This document shows, in pieces, positions 49,901 through 59,934 of a stretch of 64,000 nt of DNA (the first letter of the stretch is position 1; each line of letters starts with the position of its first letter). The DNA lies in NCBI RefSeq assembly GCF_027580225.2, contig NC_073361.2, positions 23,020,001-23,084,000 of the forward strand, in the 5' to 3' direction. The notes beneath the pieces are model-generated. The model saw only the letters and a program-made list of their open reading frames with translations. It did no database searches and had not been told where the DNA came from. This stretch comes from Misgurnus anguillicaudatus. Taxonomy: Eukaryota > Chordata > Actinopteri > Cypriniformes > Cobitidae. The position numbers were made by a program, and so were the translations under genes.

Positions 49901-52900
49901 GTGGAGACTTCAGTTTTGACTTACTGGATGTTCACCGTGTCTTGACATGTAACCTCAGCCGTCTATATTACATGAAAAACAATGATAATCATCCCATGCT
50001 CGACTACATAAAATATCACCTGTGAACTATTTACTATTAGTCACAAATACTTACCACAAAAGCTTGGCATATTGTAGTACTGACTGCAGGGCAGGTGGAC
50101 CTAAATAGATCTAAAAACTAAGCACAGTATACAGTTCTTTAGTGTGTTTTACTTCATTGAACATATAAAGCAAGCATCTGGGTTTAAATCTCAGCCAAAC
50201 CGTGCTTGCTGTACTTTACAAGTCCAAGAAAATGTATTATTATGAGGTGTGCTAAGAGATTAAATGTTGACTTTTGCATACATAAAATCATAAAATACTG
50301 TTTAGTTAATCTAATAGCAAAAGATGGATAATCTAACTTTAAATTAACCATCATTTTTATAGTATGTGGAAATTAAAATATCTACTATAAGATGGCAGAT
50401 AAATATTTTTATAATATTTTTTATTACCCAATTTTTAATATCTTGTTCGGGTACATTTCCATCCACCTCCACAGGCATCCAGTAGTATGATGCTGTTGGG
50501 TGAGAAAAGACATATTTTATTCTTTCAGGAATCTCCACATCCAATCTAAATCACATTTTAGTGTAAAAAAGTTTCTTCTTACATTGATCAGCGCAGTACT
50601 GAGAAAAGTTACACTGCGCCACAAATGACCCTAGAACAAATGAAAAGACATCAAAGCGAAAAACCCCATTAGGATGAATTATATAACATATAAATGATTT
50701 AATATGTGGCAGATAGGAGAACGAAGGTAAGGAGTTTATTTTAATATCCTGTAATTATCACAGAAATAGAAGCCATTTGTCTTTTTCTATCAGAATATAG
50801 TCATAATAGCTGTACCTGTTAATAATGTAGAAGACCTCTTTGTCCGTACAACTGTTGACTGATTGGCTATTTGAGCCATGACAGGAGGTGTAGTGCTAAG
50901 GTGTGCTGTTGTCTGATTGGCCCGTATTTCAGAGGTAGACTTTACAGAAGAGATAGCTGTGTTATGGGTTTGCTGGACTGTTAGGTTAGAGGTCTGTGAG
51001 GCAGGTGTTGGGGTTATGCTGTTGAATCCACTGGTGTTTGTCATAATGGTTGTTGGATTATCAGCTGAACCAATCAGAGATTGAGGAGGGACTGTGATGG
51101 TGGTAGTTGTTGTGAGAGGAGCTTGTGTTGTAATGGGGGTTGAAGTATTCACCACAATGCCATTAGATGAATTCAGTGTGGGTCTGGGTTGTGAGGGTGA
51201 AGGAGAGGTTGTGGTTTTGATCTGACCCTGAGGTATAGGGGTGGCTGTATTAACAGATGTACTGCTCGGAGAAACAGATGAAGACTGTGCTGTATAATTG
51301 AAACAAAGATTAATTAGTTTTATCATTGCATCATCTTACTGAAAGCCAACAATCAGGGTTGGGTAACACCAACTCAGCATAGGTTTATTTATAACCCAAC
51401 ACATGGCTCAAGTTCAAGTTTATTGTCATTCATCCCACCAGGGAGAAACAAAACACAGTAAATCTGGTAGCATCATAGTGAAGCATAATAATAACACATC
51501 CGGTCTGTTCATAGACTGTAAAGATGGGCGATGTTTCTCTATTGATTTCTATTGTATAAAATGAATAAATATAAAAGGTGTATTGAGGTGGAGCCACAAT
51601 ATCAACGCCCTGCGTATTTTCCCGTTTGACTCAATCACAAATACACAAATCATGTTGTTGCGCCCCTTTTTAATAGCATCTAATAACTAACTTAATACAA
51701 ATTATTTAAATAACTAACACTTAAAAGTTCCTAAAATAATAAGAAACAACTAAAATAACAGAAACAAGCACTGGTAAAATATTATTTTAAATTTAAATTT
51801 TAATGATTTAATGACAAGCCCTGAAAAGTGAAGCCAAAACGTCTCGATCGTCCCCCAGTGACTGGTCCCAGTATAGGTCATAAACCCCGCCTCCCTCATG
51901 TTATTCAATGGGACTTGAGACCAACTAAACAATTCAATTACACTTCAATTATCTTTTTTTCCAAAGCTGGTTTCTGTCATTTACTCTAGTTTTTATCAAA
52001 CTGATGTAAATTCAAGTGTTTGTTTTTAAAAATAGTTTGCTTTAGTTAGTTATTTAATGCTATTAAAACGGTAGTGTCACGTCATGATTGACAGCTGTGA
52101 TATTCCGCGAAAACGAGGGGCAGTGCCTTGATTTCGCGGCTTTAATTCCTGCTCACTACTGCGCAGGACTGGTAACGAAATCGCTACTGCGCAGACTCAA
52201 GACCCAAGATGTCAGCGCCATATTGGGACACTGACAGCTTCACTTTTCACCAATGGAAGAGAGCGAACAGGCATCGTCCATATTTTTTACAGTCTATGTT
52301 TGTTTACATGAACAGGGCGGGGTTTATGACCTAAAATGCAGCCAGCCACCAGGGGGCGGTCTAAATGTTTTGGCTTTACTTTTCAGGACATGTGTGGCAA
52401 CCGTGGTTCTGTCCAATATTTACACAACCGTTGTTTAAACCAAACCAATATATTATGGGTAATATATTTGGGTTGGTTTAGGTAAATGTTAACCAAACAC
52501 CCATCAGACAAATGTCTTAACAGTTTATTGACGCAACAGGGTCCTTCAAATTGGATCCTTCAAAAAAATGAAAAGATAAATAACAATAACCTTGCAATGC
52601 ACTATTGCACTCTTTAAAAAATGCAATTAGTATTAAAAGTGGTGTTCATATGGTTGTATCGATGTTGTTAAAATCACAATAAAATTGAAACTAAAAACTT
52701 AAATTTTTTGGAATATCATGGTATGACTTAGTATGACTTATCTTTGAGCTTCATTATGTAAAAAAAATACATGCGCCCTGCCCTCTCTTCAGTTTTTAAT
52801 CAAAAACACTAATCTCCTTCCCTCCTCGAAACGATCTCTCTATCGCAACGATTTGCAAATTGCGACATTAACCAACTTCAAGACGAGGAAAATAAGACAA

Positions 52901-55239
52901 TCGCTACTTCCGTGACTTTAAATCTGATGCATCACAGAAAGAGTTTAGCACGCAAACCCCTCTCTAAGAATTAGTGTTGTAAAAAAAAAAACGATATTTC
53001 GATACATATCAATACTGACAATTTAAAATGGTTCCAATACTCTTGTCACACTGAATCAATACTTTAAGATGAGCTGCGCATTTTTTTATAACTCTGTGAA
53101 CAACAGCTGCGCGTTTTTGCTCTTTCTTTTTCTTTAAAATGACGTGCACACTTATATAAAGTGCACGTGAATGCAGGGCCCCGCCTCCTCTTCTTGTTCG
53201 TTCTGGTTTAACAGTACAAGAAAGCCAAGCAGGAGTGCTGTGTGGATGTTTTTAGGAGAATTCTGCCTTGTTATATTTGTCTTATAATAAAATAATAATA
53301 AAAACAGCATAAGGCCTTAATGCTGTGGCAGATTGTTCCTCGAGGCACCCAAAAAAGTATCGAACACCAGAATTTTCCCGTACCGAAGTTAGAAATTCTA
53401 GTACCATGACAACACTATTAAGAATTGTAAAATTTCTCCCATTTAAAGCAGCACAGCTTAAAAAACTAAAGCCTAAAATGTTATTAATATTTAAGTTATT
53501 CAGACTAGTTAAATTCATTATTTCATTATTTACCTAGTCACCTGTTTGACGTTAAGTTAACCATCCTTACCCATTTAACACCAATACAACATACAGTAAG
53601 TGATATCCTGACTTCAGGAAAATTGATCTAGCACCTTAAATGGTCTGTTGATATTATCATCATTTTAAAGCTGTTTACTGACCTTGAAGAAGTTGATTTG
53701 CATTGTTAATTATGGAGCCCAAAGTAGTGAAAAGCGGACCTTAAAAAGAAAGCACAAAAAACCCCGGTAATAAAGATATAAAATTATTATTTCAATTTTA
53801 CAGCTTTTCTCAGCAACTATTGATTTATGTAGCCTAATTAATTGCATTTACTTTGATTAAGTATTTGCCACATCTTATAATTAACATAATTCATTTTTAA
53901 TCAAGTGAAGGCTCTATTAATAACATTACTGTCTCTGGTGACGTGCAGATCACATTCACTTACTTGGCTTTGTCAATGACAGTATTTGTCCGGATGTGCC
54001 TTCCGATGCTGTAAGAGACCAAATATTGAGCGTCAACCTTTAAACCTTATCATCTAAAAATAGCTTTACTGAAATGCGCAGGTAACAAAAACACACGCCT
54101 ACATTACACGGCGCTACACAATACTAACCACAAACACAGCAGCTTTACTGTATCACATAATTTGTTTGTCCTTTATATGACAAACTTTTGCATAAATTGA
54201 CATGACATTGCACAATACATCTGATAATCACAGTGTGAAACAGATACACTTAAAAAAAAAATCCGTAGAAATTACAGTGCTATTGCAGCTGGGTTGCCGG
54301 TAACTTACCGTACATTTAAATGTATGTTATTTACTGGCAACATTTTGTTCAAAGTTAAATGAACATTAAACATTTACAAGTCTTTATCTTTACAGAGTAA
54401 AACTAAAAAGACAGCATCAAGCAAAGCATTCTGGGAAACAAAATCTGAAGCAAAAAACAGAAAAAGGTTAATGATGATTTCTGTTTCCCAGAATGCTTTG
54501 CATGAGGCTGTTATTGTATAATTTTATTCTATAAAGATAAAAACTTGTTAATATTTAAAATGTATTTAACTTTGAACAAACTCTTGCTAGTAAAAAACAT
54601 AAATTTAAATCTACGGTAAGTTACCGTCAACCCAGCTGCAATGGATGTAATTTCTTTCTAAATATCTAACACTGATGTGTGAATACACCTGTCTTGTACA
54701 CAGCTAAAAAAGCACATTCCTAATGCATCCAACGTGAGAAAATGCCCAACCCATCTGCTATTCGAAATATCTCTTGCGTCATAAACTGTGCTGATTGAAA
54801 GGTAGACTTCTTTTCAATGTAGCATGCCGTGAGATAGGTGACAAAAGAACAGCAATGTTTGCAAAGAAGTGGGAGTTATACTTATACGTCATAGATTCAA
54901 AACTAACACATTATGTAAATAAGTTAAAAGCACTGCAATCTTTAACAGATGTGTGCACAGAGTGCATAGTTACCCATCACCACACTATAACTGTATAAGT
55001 GAAGTGAATTCATACTTGCACTAGACTTACTGTTCGATTTCGGCGTAGTTTGCATTGCATTGCGTTTCTTACGCAGATGCTCTAGGCCTAGAAGATGAAA
55101 TACAGAAACAGAATTGGCATGCACAAGTGAAAGAGAGCCAAAGGTGAGGGTAAACACTACTGCCCATTTTTGTACCCTGCATCAGAATCCGATGTGGTCA
55201 TAAAGACCATTTCAATGAAGCCAAGTGTTTTAATTTAAG

Positions 55240-55279
<40 letters not shown>

Positions 55280-56753
55280 TCAGTTCAGCCTCTGTGCTGG
55301 ATAGGTTTTGAATTGAGGATATTTGAAATGTATTCAAGTAAATTTTCACCTACATTTTCAGATTTATGAAACCTGATGCAAGAAACATACAAGGCTACAT
55401 GCATTTGCACATGCATTTACGGTAATAAATGTTAATGCTATGAAATTACTAAAATTATCATGCAACATTATGCATAAAACAATATTAAACACAGAGGGGA
55501 ATTGACTTGAATGAACAGTGAACCTGCTGATAGTGTTTTTTATTTGCATGCACCATCTACGTTATTTTAGTAGTATCCGAATTATGCAAATCAGTCTTCC
55601 TGTCTTGCTGCTTATTTCCAAGTTCAAGGTTGTGAAGGATGCTACATGCAGTGGATCAAGTTTTAACTTTTCTATATAACCTACTCGAAATATTCTAGCT
55701 TGCACAGTGTATCTAAATATCTTCTCCATCATCTTGTTTATTATAAAAAAGGCCAATAAAATGTACAAACTTTGACCCACTTTTTGCATCTCATTATCTA
55801 AACACCCACAATTACATCAATTACACTAACAACGGTATTATTTTAGTGCCTTTAGCATCTGGTTAAACTGCATTGTGGGTGGTTAGTTAGATAATTGCGC
55901 TAATAACGCAAACGTGACGATCTAGTCAACTCCCCTCTGAATGCCACAACCAATCCACATGCACATTCATGCTTCAAGGAAGTCATTATATAGACCGGCA
56001 TTATATTTCAAAAATTTGCATACTTTAAGTTCAAAGAAAGTGCTGCAGGCATTTTATGATTAACTAAATTATCGTTTACTATGTTTAACTGGTACGTGTG
56101 ATCCACTACCAGATAAACAGGCTTCTCTCTTGTAAATCTCTGCAGTTAACACATCCTATACTCACCACACTGCAGGGTATAATCTTGAACTTTAGCCTGT
56201 GCTCGTGTGACCGTCCAAAACCTTGAGTCCCAGCCGACCACCGAGCCGTCTTCGCAGGCATTGTGTTCCCCCACATCGTCCCATATGCGGAACAGGTGGA
56301 GCTCCACAGTAGCCATTTTGACCCCAGGGGTGGCGTCTTTTGGCCGACAGCCAAGCAGAAGACGCCCGGAGGGGGGTATTGCACGAGCTATGGCCGTGCG
56401 CTGATACACTTCCGGGTGGTGCCGTATTGTCAGGCTGAAGCTTTGGTGAGGGGCGTCCCATCGCAAACATAGGTGGTACCATCGTTGAGGGGTCAGCTGG
56501 ACAGGGAACTGATGCCGTACTCCCAACAACCAGGCATACAGGGAGTTTTCATCTCCCTGCAGGGCCAGTTCGTAGCGGGGTGCGGGGACCGACACGTAGC
56601 TAAATGCAGTCCACGCACCGGGGGATAAGATCCGTACGTCTACACATACTGTTGTCAAAAAGAGCACAGCAATATCCTGCTGTCCCTGGAAAGTCCAGTG
56701 GTCATCACATCCTTGAAGGACGGCTTTAGTATCAGACATAAAGACTCCATTTA
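28567..56753 (-). CDS. Giant adhesion G-protein-coupled receptor, subfamily G (ADGRG4/ADGRG2-like), 30 exons
   Basis: Thirty GT-AG exons join with matching phase at every junction: 10535 nt, 3510 codons plus stop. Order: pentraxin-like domain (exon 56166-56753), short linker exons, small mucin exon with an RTKR site, cysteine-rich module, one 6584-nt mucin exon, GAIN domain, GPS (cleavage expected at HL/T in [11 protein letters not shown]), seven membrane helices and a short tail ending in YNGIGQIL. The GAIN and 7TM parts read closest to ADGRG2 ([37 protein letters not shown]). The pentraxin plus long mucin stalk is the ADGRG4 layout. I therefore do not commit to one paralog. The family is cell-surface, autoproteolysed at the GPS, and activated by the tethered TSFAVLL peptide. 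The signal-peptide exon must lie upstream of 56753 and was not found. Individual exon groups are listed separately. Confidence 0.9.
29400..30722. repeat. Minisatellite of CATGCTAGCTTCATGCTAATT units
   Basis: About 1.3 kb of tandem units of roughly 32 bp, made of TTCATGCTAATTCATGTTAG and CATCATGCTAGC blocks, in the intron between the TM7 exons. Units vary by single bases and partial deletions. No protein-coding meaning. Confidence 0.92.
31472..32566 (-). CDS. Adhesion GPCR: exons for TM2 to TM7
   Basis: Exon 32295-32566 carries TM2, TM3 and the start of TM4 ([38 protein letters not shown]). Exon 32107-32206 carries the rest of TM4 and the extracellular loop 2 segment ([15 protein letters not shown]). 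Exon 31472-31755 carries TM5 to early TM7 ([33 protein letters not shown]). The TM3 cysteine (VGLCIS) and the loop-2 cysteine (DDFCW) that form the conserved disulphide are both present. Confidence 0.93.
31796..32000. mobile_element. AAAGGSATAGTTCAYCC-type repeat fragment
   Basis: TTAAAGGCATAGTTCGTCCA followed by AATGCAAATTCGGTCATCAT matches the family at 38106-38395. It lies in the intron between the TM5 and TM4 exons. Confidence 0.55.
32918..34078. mobile_element. Inverted-repeat element with CCAACCCTGTT ends, containing a second element
   Basis: Left end TTTCCAACCCTGTTCCTGGA, right end (complement) TTACCCAACCCTGTTTCTGG. A second element with ends TTAACTCATTCCCCACCA/TGGTGGGGAAAGAGTTAA is inserted at about 33058-33619. 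Non-coding. Confidence 0.7.
34163..34287 (-). CDS. Adhesion GPCR: TM1 exon
   Basis: Encodes [12 protein letters not shown] followed by a hydrophobic helix ([19 protein letters not shown]) and LLTYLGFE. It starts directly after the GPS exon in phase 0. Confidence 0.92.
34566..35343. mobile_element. TGTGACCCTGGACCAC element interrupted by a palindromic element
   Basis: The outer element begins TGTGACCCTGGACCACAAAA and ends in its complement at 35343. Its interior is replaced or split at 34645-35110 by a CACTGCAAAAAAT palindromic element (copy four of that family), with further related debris and a TA run to about 35270. Confidence 0.75.
35344..36200. other. Intron sequence, no supported feature
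   Basis: Contains a degenerate inverted-looking stretch around 35520-35990 (GACATG/GTGTGCAGCAGGCACTTATT words on both strands) that is probably repeat-derived. I see no exon. Confidence 0.4.
36205..38651 (-). CDS. Adhesion GPCR: GAIN domain and GPS exons
   Basis: Exons 38435-38651, 37095-37251, 36838-36999, 36646-36765, 36410-36455 and 36205-36314, all phase-consistent. The first encodes helical GAIN subdomain A ([28 protein letters not shown]). The next ones encode subdomain B ([69 protein letters not shown]). The GPS reads [25 protein letters not shown]. All four GPS cysteines and both tryptophans are present, so autoproteolysis at HL/T is expected. Confidence 0.93.
36495..36606. mobile_element. 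Near-perfect palindromic element, 112 bp
   Basis: TTTAAAGGAGTAGTCCACTT at the left is mirrored by AAGTGGACTACTCCTTTAA at the right, and the middle (CCATTGACTT / AAGTCAATGG) pairs too. A MITE between GPS-region exons. Confidence 0.8.
37300..38395. mobile_element. Three abutting cyprinid-type inverted-repeat elements
   Basis: 37300-37730 (TTAAAGGGGACATTTCACAA to ATATGTCCCCTTTAA), 37730-38110 (AAAGGTGCAGTGTGTAATTT to TTACACACTGCACCTTTAAA) and 38106-38395 (AAAGGGATAGTTCACCCAAA). They sit end to end, sharing the TTTAAAGG junction words, within one GAIN-domain intron. Confidence 0.75.
38707..38859. mobile_element. TTAACTCTTTCCCC short element
   Basis: Ends TTAACTCTTTCCCCGCCATT and GCGGGGAAAGAGTTAA. 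It is a 153-bp copy of the family also found at 33058-33619. Confidence 0.75.
39138..45721 (-). CDS. Adhesion GPCR: single 6584-nt mucin-like exon
   Basis: One exon of about 2195 codons. After [18 protein letters not shown] it is almost only Thr, Val, Asn, Ala, Pro, Leu and Ser. A basic 7-residue word (LNATVTT and variants) is arranged in a higher-order unit of about 42 aa (126 bp) containing [15 protein letters not shown]. Nearly every word contains an N-x-T sequon (NAT, NTT), so hundreds of potential N-glycosylation sites accompany the O-glycosylation expected for a mucin stalk. The C-terminal part (39400-41100) uses simpler, shorter units. Acceptor CTGCAG at 45722 and donor ACAG|GTTTGA at 39137 keep phase with both neighbours. 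The uninterrupted length argues for selection on the reading frame. Confidence 0.92.
39400..45240. repeat. Coding minisatellite with 21-bp unit and 126-bp higher-order unit
   Basis: On the plus strand the unit GTTGTGACTGTTGCATTRAGT recurs. Spacing between successive AATAGTCTGTCTG words in the 44.1-44.6 kb part is 126 bp. Similarity is greatest at about 42-45.2 kb, suggesting recent unequal exchange there. Confidence 0.92.
46034..50630 (-). CDS. Adhesion GPCR: cysteine-rich module between the two mucin segments (13 exons)
   Basis: Exons 50583-50630, 50428-50492, 50055-50110, 49711-49838, 47456-47573, 47221-47285, 47054-47095, 46901-46968, 46712-46755, 46567-46597, 46436-46470, 46235-46362 and 46034-46148. 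Phases agree throughout if the 50055-50110 exon starts after TTTTTAG. The encoded stretch of about 300 residues contains some 20 cysteines ([48 protein letters not shown]). The segment [16 protein letters not shown] resembles a strand-helix SEA-like pattern. I do not recognise a named domain with confidence. Confidence 0.8.
48117..49425. mobile_element. Large member of the GTTCACACCAGA inverted-repeat family
   Basis: Begins TGTTCACACCAGACAGGGAA and ends TCTGGTGTGAACGCACC. The ends match the copies at 22.1-23.0 kb, but the interior holds about 0.9 kb of extra sequence (48350-49190), perhaps another insertion. It lies in the intron between exons 47456-47573 and 49711-49838. Confidence 0.65.
50816..51289 (-). 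CDS. Adhesion GPCR: first, small mucin exon with furin-type site
   Basis: A 474-nt exon encoding 158 residues rich in Thr/Ser/Pro ([20 protein letters not shown]) but not tandemly repeated like the large exon. Near its C-terminal end is RTKRSS (codons at about 50835-50846), a match to the furin consensus R-x-K/R-R. Phase 1 at both ends. Confidence 0.88.
51505..52303. mobile_element. Inverted-repeat element with CATAGACTGTAAA ends
   Basis: TTCATAGACTGTAAAGATGG on the left is mirrored by CCATATTTTTTACAGTCTAT on the right. Interior is non-coding. It sits in the intron upstream of the small mucin exon. Confidence 0.65.
52972..53419. mobile_element. Inverted-repeat element with TTAGTGTTGT ends
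   Basis: Left end TTAGTGTTGTAAAAAAAAAA, right end (complement) TAGTGTTGTCATGGTACTAG. The interior includes CGATATTTCGATACATATCA. No coding capacity. Confidence 0.55.
53683..54008 (-). CDS. Adhesion GPCR: two short linker exons
   Basis: Exons 53964-54008 ([14 protein letters not shown]) and 53683-53739 ([18 protein letters not shown]) bridge the pentraxin-like and first mucin exons. Both are phase 1 to phase 1, so either could be skipped without breaking the frame. Confidence 0.75.
54253..54660. mobile_element. Palindromic element carrying TTACCGGCAACCCAGCTGCA motif
   Basis: CAGCTGGGTTGCCGGTAACT on the left is mirrored by AAGTTACCGTCAACCCAGCT on the right, and an inner part (CAAAGCATTCTGGGAAAC / GTTTCCCAGAATGCTTTG) pairs as well. 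Confidence 0.75.
55242..55273. repeat. (TA)n microsatellite
   Basis: About 16 TA units in an intron or 5' region of the receptor gene. Confidence 0.9.
56166..56753 (-). CDS. Adhesion GPCR: pentraxin-like domain exon
   Basis: 195 codons with the pentraxin/laminin-G-like order. It runs from [10 protein letters not shown], through [18 protein letters not shown] and [18 protein letters not shown], to [20 protein letters not shown] and [11 protein letters not shown], closing with [13 protein letters not shown] and YTLQC. The two cysteines expected for the domain's disulphide (TVCVDV and YHLCLRW) are present. The exon begins in phase 1 with no signal peptide, so at least one upstream exon is needed; the internal ATG near 56737 is not a credible start for a surface receptor. 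Confidence 0.9.
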
Positions 56754-57829
56754 CTTGAGAAAGAGAAAGAAGCAGATAAACACATTATTTACACTTTAAT
56801 TATGATAATTATAATTAAGTCTCTAATTAAGACTCAGTCTCTGAAGCTGCCAGTATGTGTTTAATAACAAAAACAACAACCATAAGAAAATCATTTTGAG
56901 AATTAGGGTGCTAGGGTCAACATAAATCAGGATTTACAACCTTGTTTACCACAGTAATGTGACATTTGGCATAACATTTGGCCATTTTAAATGAAAAAGA
57001 TATGATTTGTATTGCGTTTGAAAACAAAATGCCAATCCAATCTGCAATCAACTGCTTTTGCCTCTACGCAATTCAATACAATATGCAATTATTATGTGGG
57101 TTGAAGCCATATGACGTCAAGCTGACATTTTCCACAAAATCTTACCAGACAGCGTATGTGAATCAGGGTGAGGTTTTGAAGACTTAGGTACTTAGATTGC
57201 AACTTTTAATTGTACTGCCATACAAATGATGCCATTTTATTTTTGGGATAACTTTTTGTTTAAAGTCTTTTTTTTTTGCTATATAACATTTATACATTTT
57301 GGTCACCGTGTGTCGAAGTAATCGAGGATACTTCACAAGAAAAAATGCAATGCGCGTGCATGTAATCCATTAACCACATTTGACAGCATGTTCTTTTGTC
57401 TTAACCAAACCCTGAATAAGTATTCTCCGCTGTTAAATCTTTACAAAATTTCCACAACATTACTTTACCACAAAAAAATCTGATCCTTCATTTGATCTCA
57501 CCATTATTCTACGCAAGCCTGTCAGTTTCTTAACGCTTTGTTTGATGCTTTGACAAAAACAAGACAAGCTAAAACACGCTGGCCTGGAACTTTAGCTTCA
57601 CTGTGACTGACAGTCCGACTGACAGCAGTATAAAAACTGATATTAAATGTTTGTTAGTTTAACTGTCTTATAATGCCATGAAAGACCTGACAATATCACC
57701 ATCTTAAATATTTTGACACACTTTGATAGACCTTGGCCAAGACTCTGTAGTCAATTGTGAGAAAAAGTTATAACTTTTTTATCACCCTGCCAAGCATTTG
57801 GACCTAGAAAAATATCATATAAAACCTTT
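56754..57829. other. Upstream intron or 5' region of the receptor, no supported exon
   Basis: I looked on the minus strand for a signal-peptide exon ending in phase 1 and found none I trust. A donor CTG|GTAAGA at about 57147 exists but has no clean open frame. Confidence 0.4.
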
Positions 57830-59010
57830 GAACCAGATTTTTTTCCCAACTGGTTCGTTCCGAACAGAAACAGTATTTTAACGTTTCTGGTTTTTCGATT
57901 CAACCCTAAAATTGACGTTAATGAAGCAGTTAGAACAAAAAATAAATAAAGTTCCCGAACTGGTTAATAACGTTCAATGTCGGCTGATCATTAGGACATT
58001 AAACTTAAATTATTAGTCTGCATAATTTTCCTTAAAGGAACAGTATGTGGCCAAAACTGGTACTGCAATCACACAACTGGTTGCCAATACACAACATAAA
58101 CATCAGTTGAGTGCTGCAACTCCACTTTTTAAATGACAATATGGCCGGTCAGTGATATAAGTATTTGAAATGAAATTGATTTCTTAATGTCTAGTTACAT
58201 ATCAGGGCTATTTTATGATTAATTGATATACATTTCTTACATACTGTTCCTTGAGGTCTCTATTTTGTCATCAAAAATTAACAAGGCTACATTATGTAAG
58301 CGCCATAACTGTAATTCTGACATGCCTACATTTGCCAGCATTATACATGAATTAAGACAAGGACAATTTCTGCCATGTCAATTATTGGCAAATAACTTAA
58401 ACAAATGTTTTTATTAGAAAAAGAATAGCCTACTGTTTTATTTCGAGATCATTTTGTTTAAATGTGTCCTGTTAAGAACAGAAAGACTGTTTGCTTGCTT
58501 TTTGAAACGCGTCTCTCTGTGTATGCACTTTTGAGTGCACTTAAACACGCGCACACACACAGACGGAGAACGAATTCCAAACGGTGCTTCAGGAAGAAGA
58601 TGCAGCATAAACAGTTGCTTCACATAAAGTGAAAATTACCTTGTTTTTCAGTGCTTTATTCACCAAATGTATTTTAAAGGAAATTTTTAGGGATAATCAC
58701 GTTTGATTAGAGTTGGACCGTACACATTCAACGGCATGTGCGTACAGAAAATTGATACTTGGTAGCCTACAATATTTATGATTGAGCATTAGAGACTTGG
58801 GCTTTACTTGCTGGTGACAAGCTTCTAATTTCTCCAATGAGTCAAGACAACCGGAAGTGAACTTCACCGAGTCATATTGCACAGAAATCTTGTCAAAGAA
58901 TGAAAAAAAAACGATATTAACCGTTTACCATTATTTTAAATAAATGATTCTGTTCCGAAACATATATTTTTTGAAAGTTTCTGGTTTTCGTTCTGTGAAC
59001 CGGTTCAAAG
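57830..59010. other. Repeat-derived intergenic sequence
   Basis: AACTGGTTCGTTCCGAACAG near 57850 and TTCTGTGAACCGGTTCAAAG near 58990 are inverted-looking partners, suggesting an old transposon of about 1.2 kb. No gene seen. Confidence 0.35.
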
Positions 59011-59709
59011 CCCAGAATAATACTATAAATGAAATACTAGTATTGCAGTATTTTTTAAAACAACTTAGTACTAAAATAACTACAGTAGTTCCTTTAAAAT
59101 CTTGACTAAAATCCATTCTAGCATTAGGGCATTTCTATTATTTTGACAAAATAAGTATCCTCATAATCAGTAAAATAAATAAATCTCTTTTGTTATGTGA
59201 TCTTCAATTAGTTTCCCATGAAACCTGGGAAATTATGCCATGATATATTCTAAATTGTAAGATGCAGATCACACAAGATGTGTTTGTGGCAGTGAGAAGT
59301 GCGTTTTTGCAGTAGTGCCCTAAAGTTATAGTCAACTCTGAGAGGAAAAGCTCAACGTTATTTAACGTTTTTTCCAATCAAATGAGGTAAGAGTTGTGGT
59401 GACAGAAGTTTAATTCTTGGAACAACCAGACACCTCCTGCATTTTTCTTCACCTTTCACCCTCGATCAAGATTAGAAGCAAACGCCCTCTTTTTAAAGTA
59501 TCTGCTAATATTAAAATTAACAGCAAACCAAAGTTTCAAGTGAGCTCACGCTTTCATCCTTGACTGACAGGACCGCTAATTTGGTGGTCACCAAGCAGCA
59601 TAAAAAAACAGCGCACGGCTCTTTTCTAAAGTCAATCAAATGAAGGCAGTGCGGTCCGCCTTCTTTTTAACCATTACAAATGCATTCTGTGTGATCAGTC
59701 GCTTAGAGA

Positions 59710-59934
59710 TAAGGTGCTTTAGAAGAACCATTTTGGCTGAATGGTTCGATAAAGAATTAAAGAACATCCAAAGAACCTTTTTGTTCCACAAAAGGGTTCT
59801 CAATGGTGAAAAAGGTTCTTCTGAGTACAGAAAATAACTAAATTATTCTTTGAAGAACCTTTGACTAAATGGCTCTTTGAGGAACCAAAAAATGGTTCTT
59901 CTATAGCCTCGCTATGAACTTTTAAAGCACCTTT
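59710..59934. mobile_element. AAGGTGCTTTA inverted-repeat element rich in AAGAACC words
   Basis: Left end AAGGTGCTTTAGAAGAACCA, right end (complement) AAAGGTGCTTTAAAAGTTCA. The interior has many GGTTCTT/AAGAACC copies in both orientations. Confidence 0.65.

Noticed and set aside
55031..55081. Candidate receptor exon (acceptor GCCTAG, donor ACA|GTAAGT, minus strand)
   Set aside because: It would enter in phase 0 and leave in phase 1, breaking the frame, whereas the pentraxin exon joins directly and in phase to 53964-54008.
56106..56482. Alternative frames overlapping the pentraxin exon
   Set aside because: Shadows of the domain-bearing frame; no motifs.
57100..57215. Minus-strand donor CTG|GTAAGA as the missing signal-peptide exon
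   Set aside because: Every candidate frame upstream contains stops or lacks an ATG and hydrophobic core.
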